This document shows positions 9,501 through 18,189 of a stretch of DNA of 64,000 nucleotides, in pieces. Within the stretch, counting starts at the first letter, position 1. Each line of letters begins with the position of its first letter. The stretch is from Gimesia chilikensis (lineage in GTDB: Bacteria; Planctomycetota; Planctomycetia; Planctomycetales; Planctomycetaceae), in the NCBI RefSeq assembly GCF_007744075.1, contig NZ_CP036266.1:7027694-7091693 (forward strand), in the 5' to 3' direction. The notes below the pieces were generated by a model. It searched no databases. It was not told where the DNA came from and was given only the letters and a program-made list of their open reading frames with translations. Position numbers and translations under genes: made by a program.

Positions 9501-10543
9501 ATTGATGCTCCCAGCCTACCTCCGCCACAGCCAATTTCCAGAATGTTCCGAGCCGTTTCGGGAATCATTGCCAGGACATCGGCGCGGTCATGTTCAAAAT
9601 AATCATTCGCTTTTGTCTGAATCGAGGAACGTAACACAACTGATGATTCATTCATTTGGTTGCCGGGAACTGCCAGTTCTTTTTGCATTTCAGTAGTATT
9701 GCTAATAGCATTCAGCATCGATTCCATGCGATGGCGATAGGTGTGTGCCCGCAAGACCTCCTGGCGTCCCGCTTCTGCTATTTTTAAACGCTCTGCATCA
9801 TGGTGTAGATAATATTCCATCACTTCCCATAACTGATCGTCATTGGAATAATTAACTAGATGTTTCTGATCCTGGAACAATTCAGCCTGCCCCGATGATT
9901 CCGGTAACGAATTTGTAATCATCAAGGCGCCACTACACAGCCCCTCAAAAACTCGCATATTGAGATCATCGAGTAACGATCGATTGAATACAATTTTTGA
10001 GGCTGAATAAATTTCGGCCATTTCATCCAGATATCGATTGCCAACAAAAGTCTTTGGAAACCGATGCTGAATCAGCGAAAGTAGGCGTTCACGTTCACCG
10101 GGAAAACCATTTCCGACAAACGCCAGATCGTACCTTAAATCGACTTTTCGCTTTCCGTGAATCTCCGGGTCACAGGCCAGTGGTAACCAGGATGCGTTCT
10201 CAATCCCGTCTGACACTAATTTTAAGACCCCACGCTTCTGTGCTGCGAAAGTCCAGTCAGCCTGTTGTGCCAGGATCAATGCTCTTTCGTATTCAAGATG
10301 GGTGTCAATGGCCCACCATGCAGCTGGCTTAAGATGCTCTGGGATCTGCTGAATCAAACCATCATCGACAAATAGAAAGAGATCGAAGTATTGTCTGGGA
10401 ATAGCATCGTATTCATCCGGAGTAAAATGCTCTACTTCGGCCAATTGACCGGAGCAAACTAACTCTCCAAGTGCCCTACGGCAGTAAAGTCCTGTCGTTT
10501 CCGGGCGGGGTCGGTTATCGAAAATCACAGCAATCCGTTTCAC
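6560..10543 (-). CDS. giant multidomain glycosyltransferase/methyltransferase with TPR tail
   Basis: This 1327-residue protein is a string of enzymes. Residues about 1-290 resemble CgeB-type (spore-maturation-like) glycosyltransferases. Residues about 320-520 form a class I SAM methyltransferase with the motif ILEIGCGGGRLG and the later DCIVCADVLEHL. Residues about 545-770 are a rhamnosyltransferase-like GT2 domain (SIIIVTHNQ, VDNASSDGT, LLLNNDT). Residues about 830-1040 are a second GT2 domain of SunS-like type (LSACLIVRDNEE, VVDTGSQDAT, WMDSDD). The remainder is TPR repeats. The start is GTG with GGAG seven bases upstream. It follows the GT4 gene at 10564 after 20 bases. It likely builds and methylates one glycan on a scaffolded acceptor. 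Confidence 0.85.
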   Translation of the reverse strand: MKRIAVIFDNRPRPETTGLYCRRALGELVCSGQLAEVEHFTPDEYDAIPRQYFDLFLFVDDGLIQQIPEHLKPAAWWAIDTHLEYERALILAQQADWTFAAQKRGVLKLVSDGIENASWLPLACDPEIHGKRKVDLRYDLAFVGNGFPGERERLLSLIQHRFPKTFVGNRYLDEMAEIYSASKIVFNRSLLDDLNMRVFEGLCSGALMITNSLPESSGQAELFQDQKHLVNYSNDDQLWEVMEYYLHHDAERLKIAEAGRQEVLRAHTYRHRMESMLNAISNTTEMQKELAVPGNQMNESSVVLRSSIQTKANDYFEHDRADVLAMIPETARNILEIGCGGGRLGASIKRRQAAHVTGVEYDPVAAQRARKNLDEVLNGDIESGSIKFENNSFDCIVCADVLEHLRSPETVLALAQEWLKPDGCLVTSLPNIRNHTIIRSLLAGNWTYETAGLLDIDHVRFFTRREIEKLLYRTGFSVEEMKMVGGEGYQDWVNQGSPIELSIGGLQIRAASVDEAAEFYAYQYLTRSVSRNKWKGSKTSIIIVTHNQFQFTKQCVESILLRTDEPIELIFVDNASSDGTARYLQSIAGAKVICNESNRGFPAAVNQGIELATGESILLLNNDTIVSTGWLERMLNVLYSSDQIGLVGPVSNQVSGPQQIAVNYRHVNELDGFAWDWGQVNRGKVLETERLVGFCLLIKKSVLDQIGGLDERFGVGNFEDDDLCRRARGVGYRTLIAIDSFVHHFGSVSFQGAGYNLGQILQENQKIYQQKWDSPSSGSTGTVKPTEFKHTQVTSGKDRPLFTVEQTAQGLKLQPNQIRLSACLIVRDNEETIRPCLETLKPWVDEIVVVDTGSQDATPDICEELGARVFHWPWRDDFAAARNESIDHARGEWIFWMDSDDTLPEHCGRQLRELVDGPHPDEMMGYVAQVHCPGKEPSDITAVDHVKLFRNRPDLRFEFRIHEQIIPSIRRAQGEVGWTGIYVVHSGSDQSQQGRARKLTRDFRLLEKELNDRPEHPFVLFNLGMTHADAGQYELAVDYLTRCINVSGQAESHLCKAYALLVNALSQLDRRQQAWEIVKDGLKLFPDNKELLFRLALLDHQFERYQEAAHTYHRILDEETERSFTSVDQGIASFKARHNLAVVYEDWDRFPEAENQWRILTSEHQEYFPGWRGLGENLLSQNKSKKLRQLLQGVQSRNDLQSLIHYFEGKLAILSEEYDQAKLHYELGLQIDQNNIPLLNEICRWHFECGNPIDSEHYLQRLISVNPDDPASFANLGVVLMQQGKYETAAHAFAESLKYRPDRPDVVQNLEYCQKHSSQKISATNGN

Positions 10544-10563
10544 TTTTTTACTCCAAACAGTCG

Positions 10564-12105
10564 TTACACTTCTGTTTTTGATGCGGTCCCCAATAAAGGT
10601 CGATATGACCGCCCCATGACCACATCCCAGGTGAATTCGCTTCGGAATTTTTTAAGTCCGGCTTTACCCAAAGAAACTCTTAAGTCGTTATCATCCAGCA
10701 GACGCTGCAATTGGCGGCATAAATCTTCCACATCTCCCGGGGCAAATAATAGTCCTGTTTGTTCATGATCGATAACCCATTCCAGACCACCGATCCGACT
10801 GGCTATAACAGGTCGTCCACATCCCATTGCTTCGACGGCACTTCTTCCAAGAGCCTCTTGGGCGACGGTGGGAAAAACCAGCAGATCAGTTTGACACATC
10901 ATTTCAGTCAGTTCTTTTTGAGACTGCCACCCGATACTGCGGAAATAGTCTGGATCGTTCTCGCGTTCTTCCCTGGTGATCCAGAGTTCAAAATCCTGCC
11001 TGAGCTCCCACAACTGCTCTGCCGCCGCATGCAACACATGAAATCCTTTCATCAGTTCATCACAAAGTCCCGCAAACAGGATTCTTACCTTTTGCCCTTC
11101 CTTAAAAGGGGGAGCTGAATATTCCAGGGGAAAGCGTGTGGTATCAAAACCACTGGGGACAACATGAATAGCTGGTGTGTACGGTTTAATCAGCTCTGCA
11201 ATCGACGGATTGACAACAAGAACACCTTCCGCTTCAGCAAATGATTGTTGCAACCGGTCTGGATATTCTTCGGCTTCAAAGCCTGACAGAACTCGTTCGG
11301 CTCGATGTAAGCCTCCTGATAAACTGGAATGAGTTTTCACACAATCCCGGCAGATCTGAGGCGATTCAAGCTGATGTTGGTCACACTGAAGAATTGGAGG
11401 TAATACTCCTGGATCAGAGCTCTCACCAAACAGCATTCGGACATTATTCAGAGGGCAGAGGCACTCTTCCGCTGCAATCCGTATGAAGTATGGATAATCA
11501 CGAACTGCCTCTACCAGTAACGGCTTTGTATTCCAACTGTCGGTTACAATAACCCAATCCGGAGCGAATGTTTTGACTGCTGACTGAAACCGATATCGAA
11601 TCTGAGCCGCATTCCACTCCGATTCACTGAACTGAAGAGGACAACTGTCGTAGTTCAAGTCTTCAGTAACTTTCCCCACACCAAACGATTCATTAACCGC
11701 ATAAAAGTGTTTTACTTGATATCCATCTTTCTGGAGACACTCTGCCAATTCCCAAGTATGAACGGTCCCGCCTCCTGTTGAAGGCCAGTTAAACAAAAGG
11801 CTTAAAATTGCGACCTTGACAGATTCGCCTTGAGATGGGAAAGACTCGATCATCAATGATTGATTTCGATGAACAAGCTCGCATTCCGCTGCTTTGAGTC
11901 CTCGATTAAAATGTAAACGCGAAGAAGCAGGATGTCCTTCAGCAGCGGCAATGACTCCCAATCCATTTTCTATGCGTGACTGAATTCCTTTGGGGACTCC
12001 CGAGACTAAAAGTTGGTCGTATATGGTCCTTGCCTGGGGGTACTTCCCCTGGGTTGCCAGTTCCTCAGCGGTATCCACTAAAGACAAATCTGTTTTCACT
12101 TGCAT
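10564..12105 (-). CDS. GT4-type glycosyltransferase with N-terminal TPR-like region
   Basis: Residues 1-75 of 513 are helical and TPR-like (KYPQARTIYDQLL). The rest has a GT-B layout: an N-terminal half starting near VAILSLLFNWPSTGGGTVHTW, and a C-terminal half with VRILFAGLCDELMKG, a central LLVFPTVAQEALGRSAVEAM and GRPVIASRIGG, the E(x7)E-type and nucleotide-contact region of GT4 enzymes. A cluster of cysteines near residues 225-260 (CLCPLNN, CDQHQ, CRDC) is unusual and could bind metal. The start ATG has AAGGGGAA upstream. It overlaps the upstream gene's end by ten bases, so the two are translationally coupled. Confidence 0.85.
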   Translation of the reverse strand: MQVKTDLSLVDTAEELATQGKYPQARTIYDQLLVSGVPKGIQSRIENGLGVIAAAEGHPASSRLHFNRGLKAAECELVHRNQSLMIESFPSQGESVKVAILSLLFNWPSTGGGTVHTWELAECLQKDGYQVKHFYAVNESFGVGKVTEDLNYDSCPLQFSESEWNAAQIRYRFQSAVKTFAPDWVIVTDSWNTKPLLVEAVRDYPYFIRIAAEECLCPLNNVRMLFGESSDPGVLPPILQCDQHQLESPQICRDCVKTHSSLSGGLHRAERVLSGFEAEEYPDRLQQSFAEAEGVLVVNPSIAELIKPYTPAIHVVPSGFDTTRFPLEYSAPPFKEGQKVRILFAGLCDELMKGFHVLHAAAEQLWELRQDFELWITREERENDPDYFRSIGWQSQKELTEMMCQTDLLVFPTVAQEALGRSAVEAMGCGRPVIASRIGGLEWVIDHEQTGLLFAPGDVEDLCRQLQRLLDDNDLRVSLGKAGLKKFRSEFTWDVVMGRSYRPLLGTASKTEV

Positions 12106-13049
12106 CGTTCCCCTTGCTCACTGATAGACTTGAGAAGAATCTCTCTCCATTGATTCATAATCCGCAACCGGGATAGCTGAGTGGACATCTTCAGTCCAAA
12201 TTCATATGTCTTTTCCCAGTACTCGCGTGAAAACCAGTAATCAGTCTGATCCGGTTCTGGTATCTCGAAACCAATCGTTCTTAAATAGCGTACTGGGCTG
12301 GAGTCACTATTCATCGCCAATGGAATCCCTGAAGATATGAAATCCAAAGCTTTTGCTGGAGGTTTATGTCGTTGCCGAAAGTCATTCCCTTTAACATCGA
12401 TAGCCGTCCGCGCAGTTTTGAGAAACTCGACATGACGCTCATCAGACCATTCCTCAATGCGAATATTTTTCGAAGACTTGAAACCAAAGTCAGACGGACT
12501 ACGACTCTGGTGTCCGTTGAAATTTGTAAGAATGACCAATTCATCAGGTAATCCAAAGTGATTTACCCAATTCACAACTGGCGGCAAATTCGCCCAGATG
12601 CCAGTCCAGAGAATCGGACCGGACTCCTGAAAGGTCTCTCGCGTAGATGTGATGAATTTCAAATGATGATCTAGAAAAGTCGTCTTTGCATATCCTCGGA
12701 AATACTTTTCCAGTTCAACGGCATGAACGATAATCCGGTTACAACAGCGCAATCGTTCCCAGTCGGCGTCAATCTCGGCACCACTGCCGTAGATATCTAT
12801 CGGACAGAATACAATCGCGGAATGTTTTGAAAGCTCCTGAAGTGTCACCAGATCTGGCAACCATTTGACAAAAACACATACATCGCATTCAGGTAAATTA
12901 TTTTGAAAGGGAAAACTTTCAAAATGCTGGCTTTCATTGAGAGAATCAATGAGATCTTTTCCAACCCAATTCCAAGAACCAGCTATTTGGATTTCAGGAC
13001 CAACTGAGACTTTGATGGTTCGATTAGACGAGATGGGAGCCCTTGACAT
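12096..13049 (-). CDS. glycosyltransferase-like protein of unknown specificity
   Basis: First gene of this cluster, 317 residues, no signal peptide. The order of strands and loops suggests the GT-B fold: an N-terminal substrate half (WVGKDLIDSLNE, CDVCVFVKWLPD), then PILWTGIWANLPPVV, and near residue 230 VKGNDFRQRHKPPAKALDFISSGIPLAM, where a Lys-Pro-Ala segment followed by a glycine-proline turn resembles the nucleotide-contact region of family 1/4 enzymes. No close family is recognised. Start ATG is preceded by AAGGAA. The overlap of its stop with the GT4 start at 12105 places it in the same operon. Confidence 0.6.
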   Translation of the reverse strand: MSRAPISSNRTIKVSVGPEIQIAGSWNWVGKDLIDSLNESQHFESFPFQNNLPECDVCVFVKWLPDLVTLQELSKHSAIVFCPIDIYGSGAEIDADWERLRCCNRIIVHAVELEKYFRGYAKTTFLDHHLKFITSTRETFQESGPILWTGIWANLPPVVNWVNHFGLPDELVILTNFNGHQSRSPSDFGFKSSKNIRIEEWSDERHVEFLKTARTAIDVKGNDFRQRHKPPAKALDFISSGIPLAMNSDSSPVRYLRTIGFEIPEPDQTDYWFSREYWEKTYEFGLKMSTQLSRLRIMNQWREILLKSISEQGERCK

Positions 13050-13773
13050 TCCACGATTCCTTGCGGAAAAGATCAGTTGAGAAACACGATGAAATCGCCC
13101 GGCAGCCCAGAAAATCGGCTAATGATTGCAGCGAGAGGACACTGGACAACAAACTGTACTTGATGTGTTGACATTATGTGTCTCGTTGGCCTGAGAGTCA
13201 AATGTATAAATGGACTGTAGAACAAAAAGGAGAGTACACAGGTGAATATTGATAAGGATTATTTCAACATTCCAATGGTACTTTGATACAGAATTAAAGG
13301 AATTCAATATTTTCTGTCTCTCTAGCATTCGAATTCGCAGAAGAAAACATTCTAAAGCTTGCTTCTGCGAATTATTAAACCATAGGTAACAGACCTCTCA
13401 TGTAATCAGCGATTGGGACCAGGCTTAGGAAACCTTTACTATGAGGCAGTTCCTGTCCAGGGAATGGGAGAATTTTCTTCCATCTCATAATGTCTTCGAA
13501 TTCTGATAGCGTTTGATGAATAGATTAGAATGAGGTGGCAGCAAGCTTTGATTTCAGTCGAATTATTGTGAACTATGAAAATCTTGAAATAGACCTGTAA
13601 CCTTAAAAAGGTGTTTATCAACTCGGGAATGCGACACGTCTGTTAACAAGAACTTGATTTACGAATCTTAGGCTCCTGAATGATACGGCCGAGCGAGGAT
13701 TATATGCATGCTCGTAAGCAAGAGGATGATAATAACATCAATAGAGATTCAATATTATCCTTGTAGTTCGGAA
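13050..13773. other. 724-base intergenic region
   Basis: AT-rich, with only short open frames lacking ribosome-binding sites or recognisable motifs. It should contain the promoter of the minus-strand glycosyltransferase cluster that starts at 13049. I see no hairpin or repeat worth naming. Confidence 0.5.
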
Positions 13774-14172
13774 TTAGGGAGATCGAGGTCTTAGTGTGGA
13801 ATTAACCGCTTGATCAGGTAAATTTAAGTTTAATGACTTTGATATCGTAACTCGCAATCCGCCATGTCGGGCATCCGATATCAATACTTTCTCCGGATCA
13901 AATTCCTCGTCTTCGACGAGAACTACATTACCAGCCTTTAGATTTATAAATTGATGTACCACTCCGTGACCTGCCTCATCCTCATAAGTAATCTCTAACA
14001 CGGCATCCGACGTGATTCTTAAATTGTGAACGTTTTCTAACTCCGTAGAATACATCTGGAGTTCAAACAGTTTTACTGGTTGATTTTCTAACTGACGATC
14101 GTTCGGAGCAACTAACAATATTGCTACCAGAATTACAAGAAAAATAGTCGCACTAAGCGTGACTTTCTCCAT
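13774..14172 (-). CDS. hypothetical single-span membrane protein
   Basis: A longer reading frame opens at 14259, but the ATG at 14172 is preceded by GGAG at a seven-base distance and makes the better start, giving 132 residues. Residues 6-23 (SATIFLVILVAILLVAP) form one membrane segment or uncleaved signal anchor. The rest is polar, beta-rich and acidic, with the look of a small extracytoplasmic domain. No family is recognised. It lies between two glycosyltransferase operons on the same strand with more than 250 bases on each side, so it is probably transcribed on its own. Confidence 0.5.
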   Translation of the reverse strand: MEKVTLSATIFLVILVAILLVAPNDRQLENQPVKLFELQMYSTELENVHNLRITSDAVLEITYEDEAGHGVVHQFINLKAGNVVLVEDEEFDPEKVLISDARHGGLRVTISKSLNLNLPDQAVNSTLRPRSP

Positions 14173-14520
14173 CGATGGTCTCCTGCGTCGATCACAGCAT
14201 CTAGTAACACACAAAACAGGCCATTTGTCTATAGTGACCATACGAACAAATAGTGTCAAGAACTAATTTTGTTGCTGAATAACAGAAAAGAAAGTCTGTG
14301 CGCTACCAGAAGCCCCAAAAGAAACAGAACAATACCCACCGGACATTGGCGACTTAGGCGAGGGGGAAAGCTATTTCGGCACTTTTTAACAGTTTGCAGT
14401 TGAAGTAAGCAGAAAGCTTCATCAGTTATTCTTAGTTTGAACAATTTTGTTCTCTCATTGTTCAAGCGCGCACTTGGATCAACTAAAACACAAACAATCA
14501 CTACAACCAGTCATACTTAG

Positions 14521-15603
14521 TTATAATATGTCTTTGAAAAATGATTCATAATTCTTGACCATACGATTGGATGAAAATTGATTCCATGCCAACCAGTGAG
14601 CCCGCTCGACCCGATTATCGGCTTGTACCGCAAGGCGCACTGCTCTTGCTAGCTCCCCGGGTGATGGATCAAAAGCTACACCGAAAGTTAACTCGCCATG
14701 TTTACTTTCTAAATGGGGGATTATTCCGACCGGAGTTGCCACGACTGGGCAACTAGAAAGCCATGATTCTAACACTGCATTCGGGCAAGCCTCTGAGGGA
14801 CTCGCTAATACCATACAATCCAAAGCTGTAAAAATGGTGCCAACATCTTCTATTCTTGGCAGTATTGTTATTTGATCCCCACAGATATTCTTTACTTCCT
14901 CGACAAATAGATCGCGTTGATAACCAGTACCCGCATAAACAGCATGAAACCCTTCACCCAATTCGGCGACTGCTTTAGCTGCAGATAGTGGATTCTTGTC
15001 TTTTCCAAATCTACCTACGTGTCCAACGGTCTTTACTCCTTCCGGAATACCCCAATCTTGTCGGACTTCATCACGGCTTCTACTTGGAGCACAACGTGAA
15101 AAGTCCACACCATTGTGTATCACCTTAACACGGTCCTGGACGGCTTCAGGAAAACATTTTAGGCCTCCCTCTGAGACACTAACCATATGGTGTCTTGTCC
15201 CATGCGCAAGGCTTATGGCCAAACTATTTCTGGTCCATTCACACTCACCATGAGCTACAATCAGCATGGGCTTTGAATTCCAATCCGCTGATTCTATCTC
15301 TGGATTTGTCTTAATGTATCCCCAAAATTTTACGATGTCTGACCGATTAATAATTGTTTGACATGCATTTGGAACTATTGTAACCAGCCCCTTGAATTTC
15401 GGATTATCCTTAGTGCAATAAATTGGACAGTGCTTAAGGATGAGGCGCGCGGTATCAATATCAAATAAGGCTGCGTGTCCGATAGCAATTCCAGACCATT
15501 CGATATCATGGTCGACTTGGGAGTTCATCATCGAAAGATGACCGCGATTGACTCCTCCCATGGCACAGTTTGGCATACAAATACCTAACCGAATTTTTTT
15601 CAT
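14521..15603 (-). CDS. GT4-family glycosyltransferase
   Basis: A 360-residue GT-B enzyme. The C-terminal half shows the family pattern: KTVGHVGRFGKDKNPLSAAKAV (donor-domain start), HAVYAGTGYQRD, ITILPRIEDV, then MVLASPSEACPNAVLESWLSS, the E(x7)E-like catalytic and donor segment, followed by CPVVATPVGI. The N-terminal half begins IRLGICMPNCAMGGVNRG, a typical acceptor-domain start. The start ATG overlaps the upstream methyltransferase stop in an ATGA junction, so it is coupled to that gene. It is the last gene of the five-gene overlapping operon. Confidence 0.85.
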   Translation of the reverse strand: MKKIRLGICMPNCAMGGVNRGHLSMMNSQVDHDIEWSGIAIGHAALFDIDTARLILKHCPIYCTKDNPKFKGLVTIVPNACQTIINRSDIVKFWGYIKTNPEIESADWNSKPMLIVAHGECEWTRNSLAISLAHGTRHHMVSVSEGGLKCFPEAVQDRVKVIHNGVDFSRCAPSRSRDEVRQDWGIPEGVKTVGHVGRFGKDKNPLSAAKAVAELGEGFHAVYAGTGYQRDLFVEEVKNICGDQITILPRIEDVGTIFTALDCMVLASPSEACPNAVLESWLSSCPVVATPVGIIPHLESKHGELTFGVAFDPSPGELARAVRLAVQADNRVERAHWLAWNQFSSNRMVKNYESFFKDIL

Positions 15604-16193
15604 TTATAATGTACCCAGATTCTGGTCTCGGGAAGTAAACTAAAGTTTTCTTTAAACACAGTATTTACGGCTGTAATCACCCCCATATTATTGGGAAAAT
15701 AATCATGCCCTAAGATACGCCCTCCAGGATTAACCAGCGAAAGCCATCCTACTATATCTGCCTCACACTCTGCACGATTGTGGCTACCATCGATAAAGCA
15801 AGAGTCAAACGTGAATTCATTTTGTTGAGCTTTACGAATTGCGCTAATTGACGTCATTTCCCACCACTCCACCTTTGTATCAAAATTTCGATGAATGGCG
15901 TGTATTGTGGAGTTGAGCACTTCTCTATTCCACTCTGCATCCGGTACCAGTTCGGATTGCACTGAAAATTGATTTGTCGACAAAGGGTCAATAGCAATGA
16001 TTTTGCCACCATTCATAGCAGCGGCAGCTACATACAATGATTTTCCACAAAACGTGCCGATTTCAGCATGGAGTTTGCTAAGTCTTATTTGACGGAAGAG
16101 AGCACCAACCTCGCGCGGCCATAACCAACCCGGTATGTTTGATACTGCTTTAACCGTCTTACTGATTTCCATTTGTATCTCTTCATCTGTCAT
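15600..16193 (-). CDS. class I SAM-dependent methyltransferase
   Basis: A compact 197-residue methyltransferase resembling the Methyltransf_24/CmcI-like group. Motif I is HAEIGTFCGKSLYVAAAA, motif II is KIIAIDPLS with the acidic residue that holds the SAM ribose, and FDSCFIDGSHNRAECEAD followed by GGRILGHDYFP supplies the later strands. The acceptor is unknown, but O-methylation of sugars is typical for such genes in glycan operons. Both ends overlap neighbours by the four bases ATGA, so its expression is tied to the sulfotransferase-like gene before it and the glycosyltransferase after it. Confidence 0.8.
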   Translation of the reverse strand: MTDEEIQMEISKTVKAVSNIPGWLWPREVGALFRQIRLSKLHAEIGTFCGKSLYVAAAAMNGGKIIAIDPLSTNQFSVQSELVPDAEWNREVLNSTIHAIHRNFDTKVEWWEMTSISAIRKAQQNEFTFDSCFIDGSHNRAECEADIVGWLSLVNPGGRILGHDYFPNNMGVITAVNTVFKENFSLLPETRIWVHYK

Positions 16194-16834
16194 GGTTGAC
16201 TCGCATAGTCGAAAAGCTTGAAATCTAATTCGCAGCGAGATTGGATAAACTGAATCGAATCAGGGGTCCATTGAATTCTTGCGTCAAAACGATCGCAGGC
16301 TGCTGAGTTTTCATGTGGTAAAGTGGTATGATTCGGTACTTGTAAGATCTCACAAATTTGGGGCCAGTGATCGTGGATTGATTCAAAGGCAAACGTTTTC
16401 ACATCCAGATTACGGAATGTTTCCCACTCCATGCACCAATGGGCATAAAACCCTTTTCGCAAATATTTGAAATTCTTTAGTACAAATTCTTCAAAAGTCT
16501 GTTCGAGTGAAGTCAACCACACCTGCTTAGCAGCAGGTCGCATCCATTCGTGATGACCTTGAGTTAGTTCATTTCCCAACTTAATCGCAAGCCTATAAGT
16601 ACTCTCGACGATTCTCCATGGACTTCTCATAACACAAAACTTCTGTATTTGATCAAAGTCCTGGATTGTGTCTTTCAGAAAATGGGCGTGTGAGTGTCTA
16701 CAAAACGGCCCAAAATCAACACCAAGTACAACGTTTAAATCAGGATGATTCGAATCCAAAACAGCTTTTGAAATTGACATACCCGAAGTACGAGGGATGT
16801 GGATAAACAAAGCTCTTCTTTCGAAATAAATCAT
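16190..16834 (-). CDS. sulfotransferase-like protein
   Basis: An ATG at 16834 forms an ATGA overlap with the upstream stop, matching every other junction in this operon, so I take it over a TTG at 16861; this gives 214 residues. The N-terminus ALFIHIPRTSGMSI resembles the Sulfotransfer_2 start, where the phosphate-binding loop is normally HIPKTGGTS; here the usual lysine is arginine. FCVMRSPWRIVESTYRLA fits the 3'-phosphate motif (R, S) of PAPS enzymes. It probably transfers sulfate from PAPS to a sugar, but the Lys-to-Arg change leaves activity uncertain. Confidence 0.7.
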   Translation of the reverse strand: MIYFERRALFIHIPRTSGMSISKAVLDSNHPDLNVVLGVDFGPFCRHSHAHFLKDTIQDFDQIQKFCVMRSPWRIVESTYRLAIKLGNELTQGHHEWMRPAAKQVWLTSLEQTFEEFVLKNFKYLRKGFYAHWCMEWETFRNLDVKTFAFESIHDHWPQICEILQVPNHTTLPHENSAACDRFDARIQWTPDSIQFIQSRCELDFKLFDYASQP

Positions 16835-18189
16835 TGATATGCTCTTTTGCTCGTCGGACAAATCACTGGTGATCTTGAGTATTCGGCTATTTTTCTCGCT
16901 TGGTGATCATCCGACTCAATAAATACTGGCGGACTAATTTTGAAATTGTTGCTGGAAACCCAACTTGAATAGTGCTCCGCTTTGTACCTGGCGATATTAT
17001 CTCGGTTTCTCTCTTGTAACGTGGGAGCAGAGTGCATTACGAGTTTGTTATATCGCACTCCCCAACGCTTAAGCCATGTAATAGTCTGGGGTCTATATTT
17101 TTCTATTCGAGCAGTGATGATCAAAGGCACGCTTGTTTTTTTGGGTAAGTATTTCGGTACTGCGTTTTCAAGAAAATTGAGGTAGCGCTCTCCATCATCG
17201 TCTTCGATAGGCCGACAGTCGTTACATAAAATACCATCAAAGTCCAGAGCGATGCTCGGCGACATAACAGAATTAAACAAATTCCATTCCAAGAAATGTG
17301 GCCAAGGTAGATCAACTGCCCACAAGTCAGGTTTTGATAACGCAGCAGGATTTGTATAAACGGATGCATGGATGTGTTTCATCCCACTGTTTTTCAGAAT
17401 ACCTTTTGCCAGACTCAGGCTTCGTCCTGTCATGGTCGTATCGTCAATAACCAGATTAATGCCCGGTCCCTGAGGTTGTTGGTGAAGTCTCCAACCATTC
17501 CCAGCTGGAATCAAATCATTCTTCGATTGTCTCAAGATATACAAAGGCACGTGTAGCATCATCGCAATCATAGACGCTGGATGAACGCCGCTCCGGGCTA
17601 CACCAGTGACTGAGGTGATATTATCGGGCAAAAGAGGAATTAATTTCAGCGTATCCCTAGCAAATTCCTCCACCGAAACAAACTTGATTTTTGGCTGATA
17701 GAACTCACATCCCTGACAAGCTTTTATAGCTCTTTTAGCATCCTTGTCTTTAATTTTATTTAACTTACTTTTTAGGGGCACACACCTTTTAATTTCAGGA
17801 ACTTTACATTCATAAACATCAATTTTGCTGGAAGCACCACAGGTACAGGGTTCCGAATGAATCACATTTCCGCAATGAGTACAGTCTGTTTTGAATGAGT
17901 TTACCCAACGCCGTTCCTGTTTATGTTTTCGGGGCTTTAATTTTGTTACACTTTTTGCCTCTGAAGGTAAGAAGGATGAGATTAGCTCTACGGGCTCTGG
18001 CGGTGCGGTCGCACTATGGCCGCCTTGTTCCCATGCATTCCAAAACCGATGACCATTTTTGGTTACTAACATGCAATGTTCATGTTTAGTTTTGGTTTTG
18101 AGCATGCAATGACGCTTACATTCAAACGGGTATTTGTCAGGCCTGCATTGACAATATTCATTATTATTTTGTACTGACTCCTCAATCAT
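16831..18189 (-). CDS. zinc-ribbon phosphoribosyltransferase-HAD fusion
   Basis: The 452-residue protein has three parts. A Cys-rich N-terminal region (residues about 1-150) includes CTHCGNVIHSEPCTCG, a probable zinc ribbon. A type I phosphoribosyltransferase domain follows, with the PRPP loop VIDDTTMTGRSLSLAKG at about residues 245-261. The C-terminal domain is HAD-like: ALDFDGILCND near residue 310 carries the nucleophile-type DxD, and LIITARIEKYRPQTITWLKRWG looks like a HAD motif II/III region. Such pairs handle phosphoribosylated metabolites or nucleotides, but the substrate is not readable. Both ends form ATGA overlaps with the neighbours. Confidence 0.75.
   Translation of the reverse strand: MIEESVQNNNEYCQCRPDKYPFECKRHCMLKTKTKHEHCMLVTKNGHRFWNAWEQGGHSATAPPEPVELISSFLPSEAKSVTKLKPRKHKQERRWVNSFKTDCTHCGNVIHSEPCTCGASSKIDVYECKVPEIKRCVPLKSKLNKIKDKDAKRAIKACQGCEFYQPKIKFVSVEEFARDTLKLIPLLPDNITSVTGVARSGVHPASMIAMMLHVPLYILRQSKNDLIPAGNGWRLHQQPQGPGINLVIDDTTMTGRSLSLAKGILKNSGMKHIHASVYTNPAALSKPDLWAVDLPWPHFLEWNLFNSVMSPSIALDFDGILCNDCRPIEDDDGERYLNFLENAVPKYLPKKTSVPLIITARIEKYRPQTITWLKRWGVRYNKLVMHSAPTLQERNRDNIARYKAEHYSSWVSSNNFKISPPVFIESDDHQARKIAEYSRSPVICPTSKRAYQ

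Noticed and set aside
14256..14501. 81-residue minus-strand frame with a hydrophobic C-terminus
   Set aside because: No ribosome-binding site, no recognised family, and it overlaps the longer upstream version of the 13774 gene; not supported enough to list.
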